In this document: piece by piece, positions 1 through 6,524 of the stretch
How the letters are laid out: each line of letters starts with the position of its first letter
How positions within the stretch are numbered: position 1 is the stretch's first letter
Virus record (IMG/VR): IMGVR_UViG_3300017527_000118
Coordinates: 1 to 42,222 of that record
Source of the DNA: a virus
Strand: one strand, 5' to 3'
DNA: 42,222 nt
Position numbers and translations under genes: made by a program
Notes under the pieces: model-generated
The model's input: only the letters and a program-made list of their open reading frames with translations
Told to the model about the DNA's origin: nothing
The model's database searches: none

Positions 1-2
1 CG

Positions 3-173
3 ATACCGTCCAGGTTCGAGGTCTGGAAGATCATTAGGTGGTCACAAACCATCAAGGGGAAGAAGCGCCAGCGCGTGAAGTGGGAGGTGGTTTGGAGTTA
101 CGGCCGCACTAGCTACCTTGGCAGGGACTTCCCGACGTTCAGGGCTGCTCGAGAGTTTGTAGTAGGGAGGTAG
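3..173 (+). CDS. C-terminal end of an unknown protein (cut by window start)
   Basis: An open frame runs from the first bases to a TAG at 171-173 and gives 56 residues with no start inside the window. The piece is basic and aromatic, with VKWEVVWSYGRTSY followed by FPTFRAAREFV. I do not recognise a family. The next gene starts 2 bases after the stop, and an AGGGAGG just before the stop serves as its ribosome binding site, so the two are probably co-transcribed. Reading the window as a circle does not give a convincing upstream extension. Confidence 0.5.
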   Translation: MPSRFEVWKIIRWSQTIKGKKRQRVKWEVVWSYGRTSYLGRDFPTFRAAREFVVGR

Positions 174-175
174 CC

Positions 176-409
176 ATGCCGAGAACAGTGAGAGACGGCC
201 CACCGTGCGAGGAGATCGCGTTGAACCTCGCAACTGATGACAACTTGAGCTCGAGGACGCTTGCCGAGGAGGCGGGAGTTACTAGGACGCACGCCAGGAG
301 GGTGATTAATTTCCTGCGTGTCGAGGGCCTGGTGAAGCAGATCGCCACCGATGCCGAGGGCGTATGCCGGCCTTGGAAGGTGTTCGGGCTGGGGATGGAG
401 GAGATCTAA
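176..409 (+). CDS. small winged-helix DNA-binding protein
   Basis: This 77-residue protein looks like a single winged helix-turn-helix. The segment SSRTLAEEAGVTRTHARRVI (about residues 25-44) has the pattern of a helix, turn and recognition helix, followed by NFLRVEGLVKQI as the wing-side helix. This resembles MarR/GntR-type reading heads without an effector domain. The start at 176 has AGGGAGG about 7 bases upstream. The stop overlaps the next gene's ATG by one base (TAATG). A local transcription regulator is likely, but its target cannot be seen. Confidence 0.6.
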   Translation: MPRTVRDGPPCEEIALNLATDDNLSSRTLAEEAGVTRTHARRVINFLRVEGLVKQIATDAEGVCRPWKVFGLGMEEI

Positions 410-645
410 TGAGCCGTTTAGAGGAGATCCGCAAGAGGTGTGAGAATGCGTCTGAGGGGCCATGGGTGTCATCAGAAATGATCGGGGACGAGTACGTGTC
501 AAACGCTGACGCCGCCTTCATCGCCCACGCCAGGGATGACGTGCCGTGGCTCCTAGCGCGTATCGAGGAGCTAGAGGCAGACCTTGTGCAAGCCGAGTAT
601 GAGCTAGATGCTGCTCTTCAGGAGGCGTTGGACTCAACCCCCTAG
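409..645 (+). CDS. small acidic coiled-coil phage protein (Ead/Ea22-like pattern)
   Basis: This is a 78-residue acidic protein. NADAAFIAHARDDVPWLLAR is followed by IEELEADLVQAEYELDAALQ, a short coiled coil. The ADAAFIAHAR-DVPWLL pattern recurs in small early phage proteins of the Ead/Ea22 type, whose role is not settled. I chose the ATG at 409 because it overlaps the preceding stop; a longer frame reaches back to 364 but runs inside the upstream gene. It is the last rightward gene before the hairpin at 669-701. Confidence 0.6.
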   Translation: MSRLEEIRKRCENASEGPWVSSEMIGDEYVSNADAAFIAHARDDVPWLLARIEELEADLVQAEYELDAALQEALDSTP

Positions 646-660
646 CCCGCACGCCTGCTC

Positions 661-701
661 AAAAAGGTGGCCCCCTCGAGCTGTTTGCCAGCGAGGGGGC
701 C
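661..701 (-). terminator. hairpin terminator between converging gene sets
   Basis: A perfect 10-bp stem (669-678 pairs with 692-701, GGCCCCCTCG) encloses a 13-base loop. Read leftward, the stem is followed by ACC and then five T (complement of 661-665), so it fits a Rho-independent terminator for the leftward early operon ending at 754. Read rightward there is no T run, but the same hairpin may also slow transcripts from the small rightward genes. Confidence 0.75.
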
Positions 702-753
702 TCTCCATGTCCGCTTGGAGGTAGACTAGGAGCGAGGTCAGTCTAGCACAGGA

Positions 754-1047
754 TCACGCGCCGCAGCCAGGGCAGGTTTCGTGGTGGGATTTCCTCATTC
801 GCCCACAGTAAGCACATCGCTTGGCCTTCTCGGCCTCGATAGCCCTAATCCCCGTAGCTGTGGGGCGAGCAGCCTGAGCTAACCCAAACGCATACTCGCC
901 CGAACCGACCATACCGGAGCGGACGAAGCGCCTGGCGTGATCAGCCTGGTGCTTGCACTCTCGACAGAACGAAAGCACAGCGCTAGGAGCTTCAAACCAC
1001 TTGACGTGAATAGTTGCTGGAGATCCACAGAGGCGGCACTCAGCCAT
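754..1047 (-). CDS. small zinc-ribbon protein
   Basis: A 97-residue protein with three Cys pairs: CRLCG near the N-terminus, CREC about 25 residues later, and CAYCG with CPGCG near the C-terminus. This points to one or two zinc ribbons. I preferred the ATG at 1047 to one at 1077 because it overlaps the upstream stop (CATGGCTGA). It is the last gene of the leftward early operon. DNA or protein binding is possible; there is no evidence for a specific role. Confidence 0.6.
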   Translation of the reverse strand: MAECRLCGSPATIHVKWFEAPSAVLSFCRECKHQADHARRFVRSGMVGSGEYAFGLAQAARPTATGIRAIEAEKAKRCAYCGRMRKSHHETCPGCGA

Positions 1048-1366
1048 GATCCACCACAGTGGTATCCACCTTCCCATTCCTCCAAGGCCACAGCCAGCAC
1101 TTCGGGGCGGGGCAGTTCCGAATCGCTTCCGTGAGCGTTCCAGTCATGTCTGGCTCCCATCCGTGACATTCCCTGCAAAAATTCATGATTGCGTACCTTC
1201 TGTTGGGAATTTCATGTGGGAGTCTACGACGTCGCTCCAATTTGTTGTGGTTGCCCCCATAGGGGGTCTTGGGGACTCTAGGACTGCTCCTGGGGTCCTG
1301 GTCCATACCCGAGGTCGTGTCGGGGTCTAAAATCGATTCTTCGCTCTCAAATTCGCTCTCTCGCAT
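1040..1366 (-). CDS. small Cys-rich phage protein
   Basis: This 108-residue protein has an acidic, disordered N-terminal half. Its C-terminal half carries FCRECHGW, then RNCPAPKCWLWPWRNGK. The pattern CxxC, about 16 residues, C-x4-C-x-L-x-P-x-R is one I associate with a recurrent small phage/bacterial family of unknown role, probably a zinc knuckle. GGAGGG lies upstream of the ATG at 1366, which follows the resolvase stop by 2 bases. The C-terminus overlaps the next start by 8 bases. Confidence 0.6.
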   Translation of the reverse strand: MRESEFESEESILDPDTTSGMDQDPRSSPRVPKTPYGGNHNKLERRRRLPHEIPNRRYAIMNFCRECHGWEPDMTGTLTEAIRNCPAPKCWLWPWRNGKVDTTVVDHG

Positions 1367-1368
1367 GT

Positions 1369-1833
1369 TTACCCTCCATACCTCTCATGCCAGATCCGGC
1401 GCCCATACTCAGCGAGGAGGAGCGCATCAGCGGTGGCGTGGGTGATCTTGATGTCGGGGAACAGCCGTTGAGCTGCCGCCTTGGTGACGTTCTTGTCGCC
1501 CTTTGAGAGACATCCGAGCTTGCGTTGCCATACGGCTGGGGACACTAGCTCATGCGGGATACCAGCAGCTACGAGATACCCCTCGAGCATCCCGAATGAC
1601 TGACCGAACTTGAATGTGGAGCTGACGCCTTGTTTGGGCATGGCGTGGACCTTCTCGAGGATGGCGAACGCGTCCTGCCCAGGCCGCGAAAAGTGGATCA
1701 TGTGGTAGATCTCAAGCGGTGTCTTGTTCTTGAATCCATCTGCGTGGTAATTCCTCAGTCTCCCATCAGACAGGCGAACACTAAGATTTCCCACCCCCCC
1801 GCTGGCCCCTGGATCAATGCCTAGAAAGATCAT
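1369..1833 (-). CDS. RuvC-like Holliday junction resolvase
   Basis: The 154 residues have the RNase H-fold layout of RuvC. IDPGASGG carries the first catalytic Asp (D7), AILEKVHAM carries the Glu (E60), and HATADALLLAEYGRR carries the last acids (H132, D136). The region VSPAVWQRKLGC followed by KAAAQRLFP matches the helical part that precedes the final motif in phage RuvC-type enzymes. It should cut branched DNA formed during recombination or replication, before packaging. It sits in the same operon as the nuclease and recombination genes at 5925-7506. The length is normal for the family. Confidence 0.85.
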   Translation of the reverse strand: MIFLGIDPGASGGVGNLSVRLSDGRLRNYHADGFKNKTPLEIYHMIHFSRPGQDAFAILEKVHAMPKQGVSSTFKFGQSFGMLEGYLVAAGIPHELVSPAVWQRKLGCLSKGDKNVTKAAAQRLFPDIKITHATADALLLAEYGRRIWHERYGG

Positions 1834-2059
1834 TGTCTACCTCCAGGTCAAACCACTCCCCTAGCCTGTAGCAGCAGTACGCCGCTGCAAGGTACAGAGA
1901 GCCCACGAGAACGCACCAGGTAGCTACACGTAGTGCACCTAGCCCAGAGAGCGAACCTCCCGCTAGAGCACACGAGAAGTGCCAGTACGCAGAAGGGACG
2001 AAGAGGGCCATGAGTAGCACCGGGAGCGTCAGCCATAGGCGCCAGGTGTAGGGGGTCAT
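1814..2059 (-). CDS. small two-span membrane protein
   Basis: An 81-residue protein with two hydrophobic stretches, about residues 9-30 (LTLPVLLMALFVPSAYW) and 42-64 (LRVATWCVLVGSLYLAAAYC), and an acidic tail. The start at 2059 overlaps the upstream stop as ATGA. The last 20 bases overlap the resolvase start. No family recognised. A superinfection or membrane-stress role is possible but not shown. Confidence 0.55.
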   Translation of the reverse strand: MTPYTWRLWLTLPVLLMALFVPSAYWHFSCALAGGSLSGLGALRVATWCVLVGSLYLAAAYCCYRLGEWFDLEVDNDLSRH

Positions 2060-2391
2060 TGGAATTCCTTTAGCAGTGAACCGGAACCGTAACCGTAACC
2101 GGAACCGGAACCGGAACCGTAACCGTCACCGTAACCGTAACCGTAACCGTCACCGTAACCGTAACCGTAACCGTCACCGTAACCGTCACGCGCTACTGCC
2201 CAAAGCGGCAGGTTGATGTCTGACTCAGCTCCAGCAATAAGGCTTGGCGCGTTGGCCTCAAGCCACACAACATCATCCTGGCGGAGTTCGGTCACATCCA
2301 TTCCTACACTGAAAACGTCAAGGCGATCACGGCACGCTCCTGCCTTGCGGGCTGCGTCGAGATGTCTCTGGGTGATCTTCAGCTTGCCCAT
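2056..2391 (-). CDS. protein with long Gly-X dipeptide repeat tail
   Basis: The 111-residue protein has a normal-looking N-terminal part, with MGKLKITQRHLDAARKAGAC and then WLEANAPSLI. Its tail of about 37 residues alternates Gly with Tyr, Asp or Ser. I chose the ATG at 2391 because it overlaps the stop of the upstream gene by 13 bases; the open frame upstream runs inside that gene. The tail is encoded by a 6-bp tandem repeat (2078-2189), so its length probably varies by slippage in steps of two residues. No function recognised. Confidence 0.6.
   Translation of the reverse strand: MGKLKITQRHLDAARKAGACRDRLDVFSVGMDVTELRQDDVVWLEANAPSLIAGAESDINLPLWAVARDGYGDGYGYGYGDGYGYGYGDGYGSGSGSGYGYGSGSLLKEFQ
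2078..2189 (-). repeat. hexanucleotide tandem repeat (GGTTAC-type, coding)
   Basis: About 18 to 19 units of six bases, reading GGTTAC, GGTGAC or GGTTCC on the coding strand. They encode Gly-Tyr, Gly-Asp and Gly-Ser. The unit length is a multiple of three, so changes in copy number keep the frame. The units are adjacent without spacers, so this is not a CRISPR array. Confidence 0.95.
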
Positions 2392-2681
2392 GGCTGCTTC
2401 TCCCAGGCCAGGACGGCCATTTCGGTGCAGTCCATCACGCAGGTGACACCGCGCACCTCGAACTTGGGGATGGACTTCGAGATGCGGCAATCCTCAGTAG
2501 GCCCTGTCGCCGCAAGGCCGAGGACACCCTGGACATCAAACGACCAGTACACCACCATCTGGCAGTCGGTGAGAACGAGGTCATCCTTGCCCTTGGTTGG
2601 GCCTGTCACCCAGCCGAAGAACACACCGCGCTTGTCTTTGTCGGTACACACCACTACGGGACGCTTCTTTGCTGTTGTCAT
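2379..2681 (-). CDS. conserved phage protein, DUF6948-like
   Basis: A 100-residue protein. KRPVVVCTDKDKRGVFFGWV, then LTDCQMVVYWS, GVLGLAATGPTEDCRIS and a final VTCVMDCTEMAVLAW form the conserved blocks of a small phage family I take to be DUF6948 (assignment from memory). That family has no known activity. It lies just after the helicase loader. The stop overlaps the repeat protein's start by 13 bases, consistent with translational coupling. Confidence 0.55.
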   Translation of the reverse strand: MTTAKKRPVVVCTDKDKRGVFFGWVTGPTKGKDDLVLTDCQMVVYWSFDVQGVLGLAATGPTEDCRISKSIPKFEVRGVTCVMDCTEMAVLAWEKQPWAS

Positions 2682-2684
2682 TTC

Positions 2685-3359
2685 TTACTCCTCCAGCTCA
2701 TGTTTGCCACGTTGATCGGGGATCGTCTCTGGGAACTCAATCCACATACCGCCACCACGGAGCCGGCTAAGGAACCGCTCGCCGTACCTCTTGCCGATCA
2801 CTCGCTGGCTGAGGTTGGTGGTGATGAGGGTTCCCGCTTGCTCACGGTTGCGTGCCTCGAGAACAGCGAACGCACGCTGTACGATCCAGTCCGGGACGGT
2901 CGCGCTATGCTCATCGGCCTCAGTGCCGAGGTCGTCGATGACCAGGAACCTGGCCCGCGTAGCGTCATGTATCACAACACTCTCGGTCCCACCCTCGTTG
3001 CCCCAAGTGTCCTTGATCTCCTGGAGAAAGCGCAGCCAACGAAGGTAGCGACAGGTGCTCACACCCATCCTGGGGACAATCCGAGCTAGGGTGGAGACGG
3101 CCAAGTGAGTCTTACCCCTTCCGGCAGGGCCAGAGAGAACGACGCACCAAACATCGAAGGAGCGATCCCACTCATTGACTGTCCAGTCGATTAGCTTGAT
3201 GAGGTCTGGAGTCATCCCCTTGACATCCTCATCCCAGTTACCCCAGCGACAACGCACGTCAGACGTTGGCACACCAACCATTGCCAGCTTCTCAGTGGTG
3301 GAGAGCTTGAGGTACTCGATGCCGTCGCGCTCAATGATGTTGTCAGGTAGAAGATCCAT
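2685..3359 (-). CDS. DnaC-like helicase loader ATPase
   Basis: A 224-residue AAA+ protein. Walker A is GPAGRGKT (residues 77-84), Walker B is FLVIDDLG (138-145) and sensor 1 is TLITTNLS, as in DnaC/IstB-type loaders. The start at 3359 has GGAG 7 bases upstream and overlaps the initiator stop by 17 bases; an earlier ATG at 3392 lies inside the initiator gene. It should deliver the host replicative helicase to the phage origin in the cytoplasm, working with the O-like protein encoded directly upstream, an arrangement like phage lambda O and P. No phage helicase is visible in the window. Confidence 0.85.
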   Translation of the reverse strand: MDLLPDNIIERDGIEYLKLSTTEKLAMVGVPTSDVRCRWGNWDEDVKGMTPDLIKLIDWTVNEWDRSFDVWCVVLSGPAGRGKTHLAVSTLARIVPRMGVSTCRYLRWLRFLQEIKDTWGNEGGTESVVIHDATRARFLVIDDLGTEADEHSATVPDWIVQRAFAVLEARNREQAGTLITTNLSQRVIGKRYGERFLSRLRGGGMWIEFPETIPDQRGKHELEE

Positions 3360-4119
3360 CAGCCCTCTCCTTCGCCCTACGCTGCCGCTCAATAACGTCG
3401 TCGATATTCATGAAGCCCTCGTCGCCCTCGACGTCGTACTCCTTGCGGAGTGGTTTGTCGTCTGGTGCGTTCTTGGTGCCTACCTCGTCGTTCCAGCCGT
3501 GGGCACGGAGCCAGCTAGCGGGGTATGGGATGAACTGCCCACCCTCGCGCTTCCACTGGTAGCTGGCAGCAAGGTTGGCCACCTTGAGGGTCAACTCGTC
3601 GAGTGGTGGTCTCTCCTTGGCCGTCTGCCCCCACGCTTTGAGGGCATCCCCCTTGCTGGCCTTCCGAGGGTACGCCTTCCAAAACTCTTCGAACTCAAGA
3701 GGGTACTCCCCATTTGCTAGCATGTTGCTAGCACTCTCTAGTGTGTCTCTACTCTCACTCTGCCTCTGATCTGTCTCTGTCTCTGGGCTAGCATGTTGCT
3801 TGCAAGTCGCTAGCGCTGTGCTAGCGCGTGATATAAACCCTTGGTTTTCAAGCTCTTCCAAGGCCCGCTCAACTTTTTGCTTTTTTGGAGCCCGAATTCT
3901 GAATGCTAGCATCTTGCTATCATCATAGACGAGTCCATCGTCCCGTTCGCTGGCGATTAGCCACACAAATATGAGGACCCTGACGGCAAAATCGGAGAGG
4001 GCCGCGAACTCCATATTGTCGAGCAGCTCCCTGTAGAGCTTGATCCAAGGTGGTCTCCGCTTCCCGTAGTGTTGGTAGCGATCCCAATTGACAACCTCGA
4101 TCATGCCATCGGGCGGCAT
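3343..4119 (-). CDS. O-like replication initiator
   Basis: A 258-residue protein in two parts. The N-terminal part (about 1-95) begins VNWDRYQHYGKRRPPWIKLY and contains a winged-helix-like segment ending in VERALEELENQGFISR, typical of phage replisome organizers. The C-terminal part has FEEFWKAYPRKASKGDALKAW and then FIPYPASWLRAHGW, seen in O/DnaD-related phage proteins that contact the loader. The linker (about 98-137) is low-complexity and is encoded by the DNA that carries the iterons. The start at 4119 has GGGGGAG upstream and overlaps the preceding stop (TGATG). It is expected to bind the iterons inside its own gene. Confidence 0.8.
   Translation of the reverse strand: MPPDGMIEVVNWDRYQHYGKRRPPWIKLYRELLDNMEFAALSDFAVRVLIFVWLIASERDDGLVYDDSKMLAFRIRAPKKQKVERALEELENQGFISRASTALATCKQHASPETETDQRQSESRDTLESASNMLANGEYPLEFEEFWKAYPRKASKGDALKAWGQTAKERPPLDELTLKVANLAASYQWKREGGQFIPYPASWLRAHGWNDEVGTKNAPDDKPLRKEYDVEGDEGFMNIDDVIERQRRAKERADGSST
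3714..3924. other. putative replication origin: 11-bp iterons inside the initiator gene
   Basis: Eight 11-base units with a GCTAGC-type core lie in three blocks: 3714-3735 (two units), 3785-3828 (four contiguous units) and 3903-3924 (two units). Six of the eight keep the core GCTAGC exactly. Units are contiguous at one helical turn, and 11 is not a multiple of 3, so the repeat is not a by-product of protein repeats. Between blocks lie a pyrimidine-rich tract (3736-3784) and an AT-richer stretch with T runs (3829-3902) that could unwind. The layout parallels the lambda origin inside gene O. Confidence 0.8.
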
Positions 4120-4316
4120 CAGGCTCCCCCGGACTCTGCCCCTGCTGATTCCTCAAGCAACTCAAGCCTGGTGGCTAGGTAACTGTCTGGTCTCTTGACT
4201 TGACGCTCCCAAGCCTGAATGACTGCATAGGAGCAACCAAGGCGAGCAGCAAACTCCTGTTGGGTCATTCCCAGTTTGACTCTGAGAGCCTTTACCCTGT
4301 CGGCCCAAGTATCCAT
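4119..4316 (-). CDS. Cro/CI-family helix-turn-helix regulator
   Basis: A 65-residue protein of the HTH_3 type. VKALRVKLGMTQQEFAARLG, then CSYAVIQAWERQVKRP, give the Gln-rich helix-turn-helix and recognition helix. There is no room for a dimerisation or cleavage domain, so it is Cro-sized. The ATG at 4316 has AGGAGGAAAG upstream and its own promoter (4334-4362). It is read together with the initiator and helicase loader, so it may time replication gene expression. No CI-type repressor is visible in the window. Confidence 0.8.
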   Translation of the reverse strand: MDTWADRVKALRVKLGMTQQEFAARLGCSYAVIQAWERQVKRPDSYLATRLELLEESAGAESGGA

Positions 4317-4333
4317 CTTTCCTCCTACGTGTA

Positions 4334-4362
4334 AGTGTAAGCCCAAGCGCGAGAGATGTCAA
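4334..4362 (-). promoter_or_regulatory. sigma-70-type promoter for regulator and replication genes
   Basis: Read leftward: TTGACA (4362-4357), 17-base spacer, TACACT (4339-4334). The predicted start of transcription is close to 4327, leaving a very short leader that begins at the ribosome binding site of the HTH gene. A short direct repeat, CTTACACTTACAC, overlaps the -10 and could be a regulator site. Confidence 0.7.
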
Positions 4363-4363
4363 C

Positions 4364-4666
4364 TCACCCAGCCAGCGGTCCCTCGCTGATCCTCTGGTAC
4401 ATCGGCTCAGGCGCCTCGCCCTCAACGAACCCCATCGGATTGACCACAAGGTGGAAGGTGCAGCCTGCTGGCTTCTCAGCGCTGTGCTCCTTGGTCACGA
4501 TGTTGTAGTACATGTCCTTCGGGGGCCGGCAGCCACGGGTGTAGTCCTCCAGGTGGAAGCGGCACCATGGCAGGCAGATGCCGGTGAGGTCGTAGGTGCC
4601 TACCCAGCCCGGCATGGGCTCAAGCTCGACACGGACTGGGATTGCGATTGTTTCTTGGATGTTCAT
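4364..4666 (-). CDS. hypothetical protein
   Basis: A 100-residue soluble protein with a Cys/Trp-rich middle (GICLPWCRFHLEDYTRGC) and a C-terminal EGEAPEPMYQRISEGP. No family recognised. The start at 4666 overlaps the upstream stop as ATGA and has GGAAGGAAAG before it. The stop falls at the -35 of the internal promoter, so this gene ends the first section of the operon. Confidence 0.5.
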   Translation of the reverse strand: MNIQETIAIPVRVELEPMPGWVGTYDLTGICLPWCRFHLEDYTRGCRPPKDMYYNIVTKEHSAEKPAGCTFHLVVNPMGFVEGEAPEPMYQRISEGPLAG

Positions 4667-4866
4667 GCGTCTTTCCTTCCCGGCTTGAATACACCAACTG
4701 GTCTGTTCTCTACAGCCTCATCCAACGCTTCGATCAACTCAGTGATCTCACTAGCCTCACAAGGCACATTCCCGGCGCTGTGCTTCATCTCAAGAAAGTT
4801 GTGAGCAGCGTTGATCAACCGTTGGAAGCTCGCCTTTTTTGACATTTTTGATGGCTTCTGTGTCAT
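4663..4866 (-). CDS. hypothetical small protein
   Basis: A 67-residue protein with a Lys-rich N-terminus and an acidic helical middle (ASEITELIEALDEAVENRP). No family recognised. Both ends overlap neighbours as ATGA, which supports translation. Confidence 0.5.
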   Translation of the reverse strand: MTQKPSKMSKKASFQRLINAAHNFLEMKHSAGNVPCEASEITELIEALDEAVENRPVGVFKPGRKDA

Positions 4867-5072
4867 GCTTCCTCCAAATCCACAAGCCTTTGAGATTCAA
4901 CCCACTCATCAAACCTCTTATTGTCGATGTAGACCCGGCCACCGATTTTCACAATGGCACGGTCAAGGCCATTTTCCTTCGCGTTGAATACCCACCAACG
5001 GACGGTGCTTATTGAGATCCCGGGGTTTTCATCTACCTTCTGTTGGATTGTTCGCAAATCTCCATAGTTCAT
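4863..5072 (-). CDS. excisionase/AlpA-like helix-turn-helix protein
   Basis: A 69-residue protein. ISISTVRWWVFNAKENGLDR, then AIVKIGGRVYIDNKRFDEWV, follow the pattern of MerR-like winged helices in phage excisionases and AlpA-type regulators: recognition helix, hairpin wing, then the IDxxxFDxWV end. With no integrase in view, a regulator is more likely than an excisionase. The stop overlaps the next start as ATGA. Confidence 0.65.
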   Translation of the reverse strand: MNYGDLRTIQQKVDENPGISISTVRWWVFNAKENGLDRAIVKIGGRVYIDNKRFDEWVESQRLVDLEEA

Positions 5073-5081
5073 GCGTCCTCC

Positions 5082-5756
5082 TTAACTCGCAATCGACTTC
5101 TTCTTCACCAGCCTGCACCCAGGGAGCTTGAACGCCTGACGCTGGGAGCGAGCCATTTGATTGAGTGCTGCCGTGTCGAAGGTCTTGATGAGATAATGCA
5201 AGCTCTCGTTGGCTGAGATGTATTTGACGAGCGCCCCTTTATCGACCACCTCCGCGCTGTAGAGCGTCCTCACGGCCACCCCCTCTACCTTGGGTGCGTG
5301 GTCCTGCGCGATGGGCACAGGGAGCGTCTCAGGCTCCATATCGAGGATCTCGTCTGCGAGGGCGGCATCCCCAGCAGCTTCAGCCGCAGCCGCCTCGGCA
5401 AGCCTCTGCTCCTCTTCACGGGCTCGTGCCTCGGCCTCAAGGCGCCGCTGCTCCTCACGCCTGACCCTCTCGAGCTGCTCCTGGTACTCGCCCATCTTGC
5501 CGGAGATGATGCGCTTGGCCTTGTCGAGGGGCTCCACGACCTTCTTCTTCATGGCGACAGCGGCCTTGTGGGCTGTGTGCGCTGCCTTGATAGTCTCGTC
5601 GAACACTTCATCAGCCTCAGCCTTGAGTGCCTTGATGCCTTTGAGGAGCAAGGCGCCGGCCTCGTATGATCCAGTGTCGCTAACGGTGAGTGCGGAGGCG
5701 GTTTCAGGCCACTCCTGCGCCACCTCGGTGATCTTGTCCTGGGCTTCAGTCGCCAT
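5082..5756 (-). CDS. coiled-coil phage protein of the recombination cluster
   Basis: A 224-residue protein. The middle (about 75-150) is a long charged coiled coil containing KMGEYQEQLERVRREEQRRL, followed by Ala/Glu repeats. The C-terminal domain has VRTLYSAEVVDKGALVKYI and ends in FKLPGCRLVKKKSIAS. This shape, with the tail motif LPGCRLV, recurs in phage operons next to recombinases and nucleases, but the role is not known. I chose the ATG at 5756 because AAAGGAGG lies upstream; an earlier ATG at 5813 would lie inside the zinc-finger gene. Confidence 0.65.
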   Translation of the reverse strand: MATEAQDKITEVAQEWPETASALTVSDTGSYEAGALLLKGIKALKAEADEVFDETIKAAHTAHKAAVAMKKKVVEPLDKAKRIISGKMGEYQEQLERVRREEQRRLEAEARAREEEQRLAEAAAAEAAGDAALADEILDMEPETLPVPIAQDHAPKVEGVAVRTLYSAEVVDKGALVKYISANESLHYLIKTFDTAALNQMARSQRQAFKLPGCRLVKKKSIAS

Positions 5757-5925
5757 TAGAGACCTCCTTTTTGAAGCCTGCGACGAGGGTGTTGTTGGCG
5801 AGAATATCAACACAGGTCACAACACACTTCTCACAGATATAGACTCTCGGCGATGCCTTTATTAGCACCCTGCATTTGAATCTATTTACCCCACAGAATG
5901 AGCATTTCTCATTCCCCTCTTTCAT
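5746..5925 (-). CDS. stand-alone ClpX-type C4 zinc finger
   Basis: A 59-residue protein that consists of little more than a ClpX N-terminal zinc-binding domain. CSFCG (Cys8, Cys11) and VYICEKCV (Cys31, Cys34) are followed by VTCVDI, with the same spacing as the CSFCG...YICDECV...C-DI pattern of bacterial ClpX. No AAA+ part follows. In ClpX this domain dimerises and binds adaptors and some substrates. A free copy could compete for adaptors or bind host ClpX; this is inference. The start at 5925 overlaps the nuclease stop (TGATG) and has GGGGAG upstream. Confidence 0.8.
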   Translation of the reverse strand: MKEGNEKCSFCGVNRFKCRVLIKASPRVYICEKCVVTCVDILANNTLVAGFKKEVSNGD

Positions 5926-6524
5926 CAGATCTCCCCTTTCCATCTCAGTAGTGTCAGCGCCGCAGTGAACACGGCGAAGTGAGTCTTGACGGACGTGAAT
6001 GGGTAGATGCTCAAGCGGAACTGCCCGTCCGGTTGTAGGCGCACGGCCATGAGGTCTGGAGTAAGGCCAGCAGAGGGAAGGCGAGTTGTTGCAGCATTGG
6101 CATACGCCGCCATCTGTACGACTGTGGCCTTCCCCGGATCTCCCGTCTTGATGTCCACGAGGGTAGCCCTCGGCTGGTTCCTCACATGTCCCAGGCGGTC
6201 AAGGGTGCCAGCGTACTTCCAAAGGGGGTCGTGCACCGGCTCCTCCCCAAAGTCCCACGCAGGCTCCATCTCCTCGGTAAACCGCTTCCAAGCGTCGAGG
6301 TAGGGCTGTATGCGGTCGTCTACGGTCTTCGGATCAAGGGTGCCGAGGTCCCAAAGCTCACACGCCTTGTGCACCGCAGAGCCCCGCACCCTCCCGAACT
6401 CAGTCCACCATGTGTCATCCACGAGACCAGCCTTGAGGAGCACCTCGGTCACGCTTGGCAACCGTTCGTCCCCAAGCCAGTACTCGTGCTTCTCAGGGTC
6501 GTAGCGGAACTCGGCCTCACTCAT
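5925..6524 (-). CDS. PD-(D/E)XK nuclease, RecB/Cas4-like exonuclease
   Basis: A 199-residue protein. GSAVHKACE (48-56) gives the helix with the conserved His, GTLDR (106-110) the first acid (D109), LVDIKTG (122-128) the D-x-K core (D124, K126), and VVQMAAYANA (135-144) the Gln of motif IV. This is the RecB-nuclease/Cas4-like layout used by phage recombination exonucleases. It probably resects double-strand ends for the partner encoded just upstream (6517-7506), whose stop it overlaps by 8 bases. Confidence 0.85.
   Translation of the reverse strand: MSEAEFRYDPEKHEYWLGDERLPSVTEVLLKAGLVDDTWWTEFGRVRGSAVHKACELWDLGTLDPKTVDDRIQPYLDAWKRFTEEMEPAWDFGEEPVHDPLWKYAGTLDRLGHVRNQPRATLVDIKTGDPGKATVVQMAAYANAATTRLPSAGLTPDLMAVRLQPDGQFRLSIYPFTSVKTHFAVFTAALTLLRWKGEI

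Noticed and set aside
2078-2189. Repeat array considered as CRISPR
   Set aside because: Units are 6 bp and contiguous, with no spacers, and lie in a coding frame.
4863-5072. Excisionase implying a lysogeny module
   Set aside because: No integrase, attachment site or CI-type repressor is seen; the protein is kept as a DNA-binding protein only.
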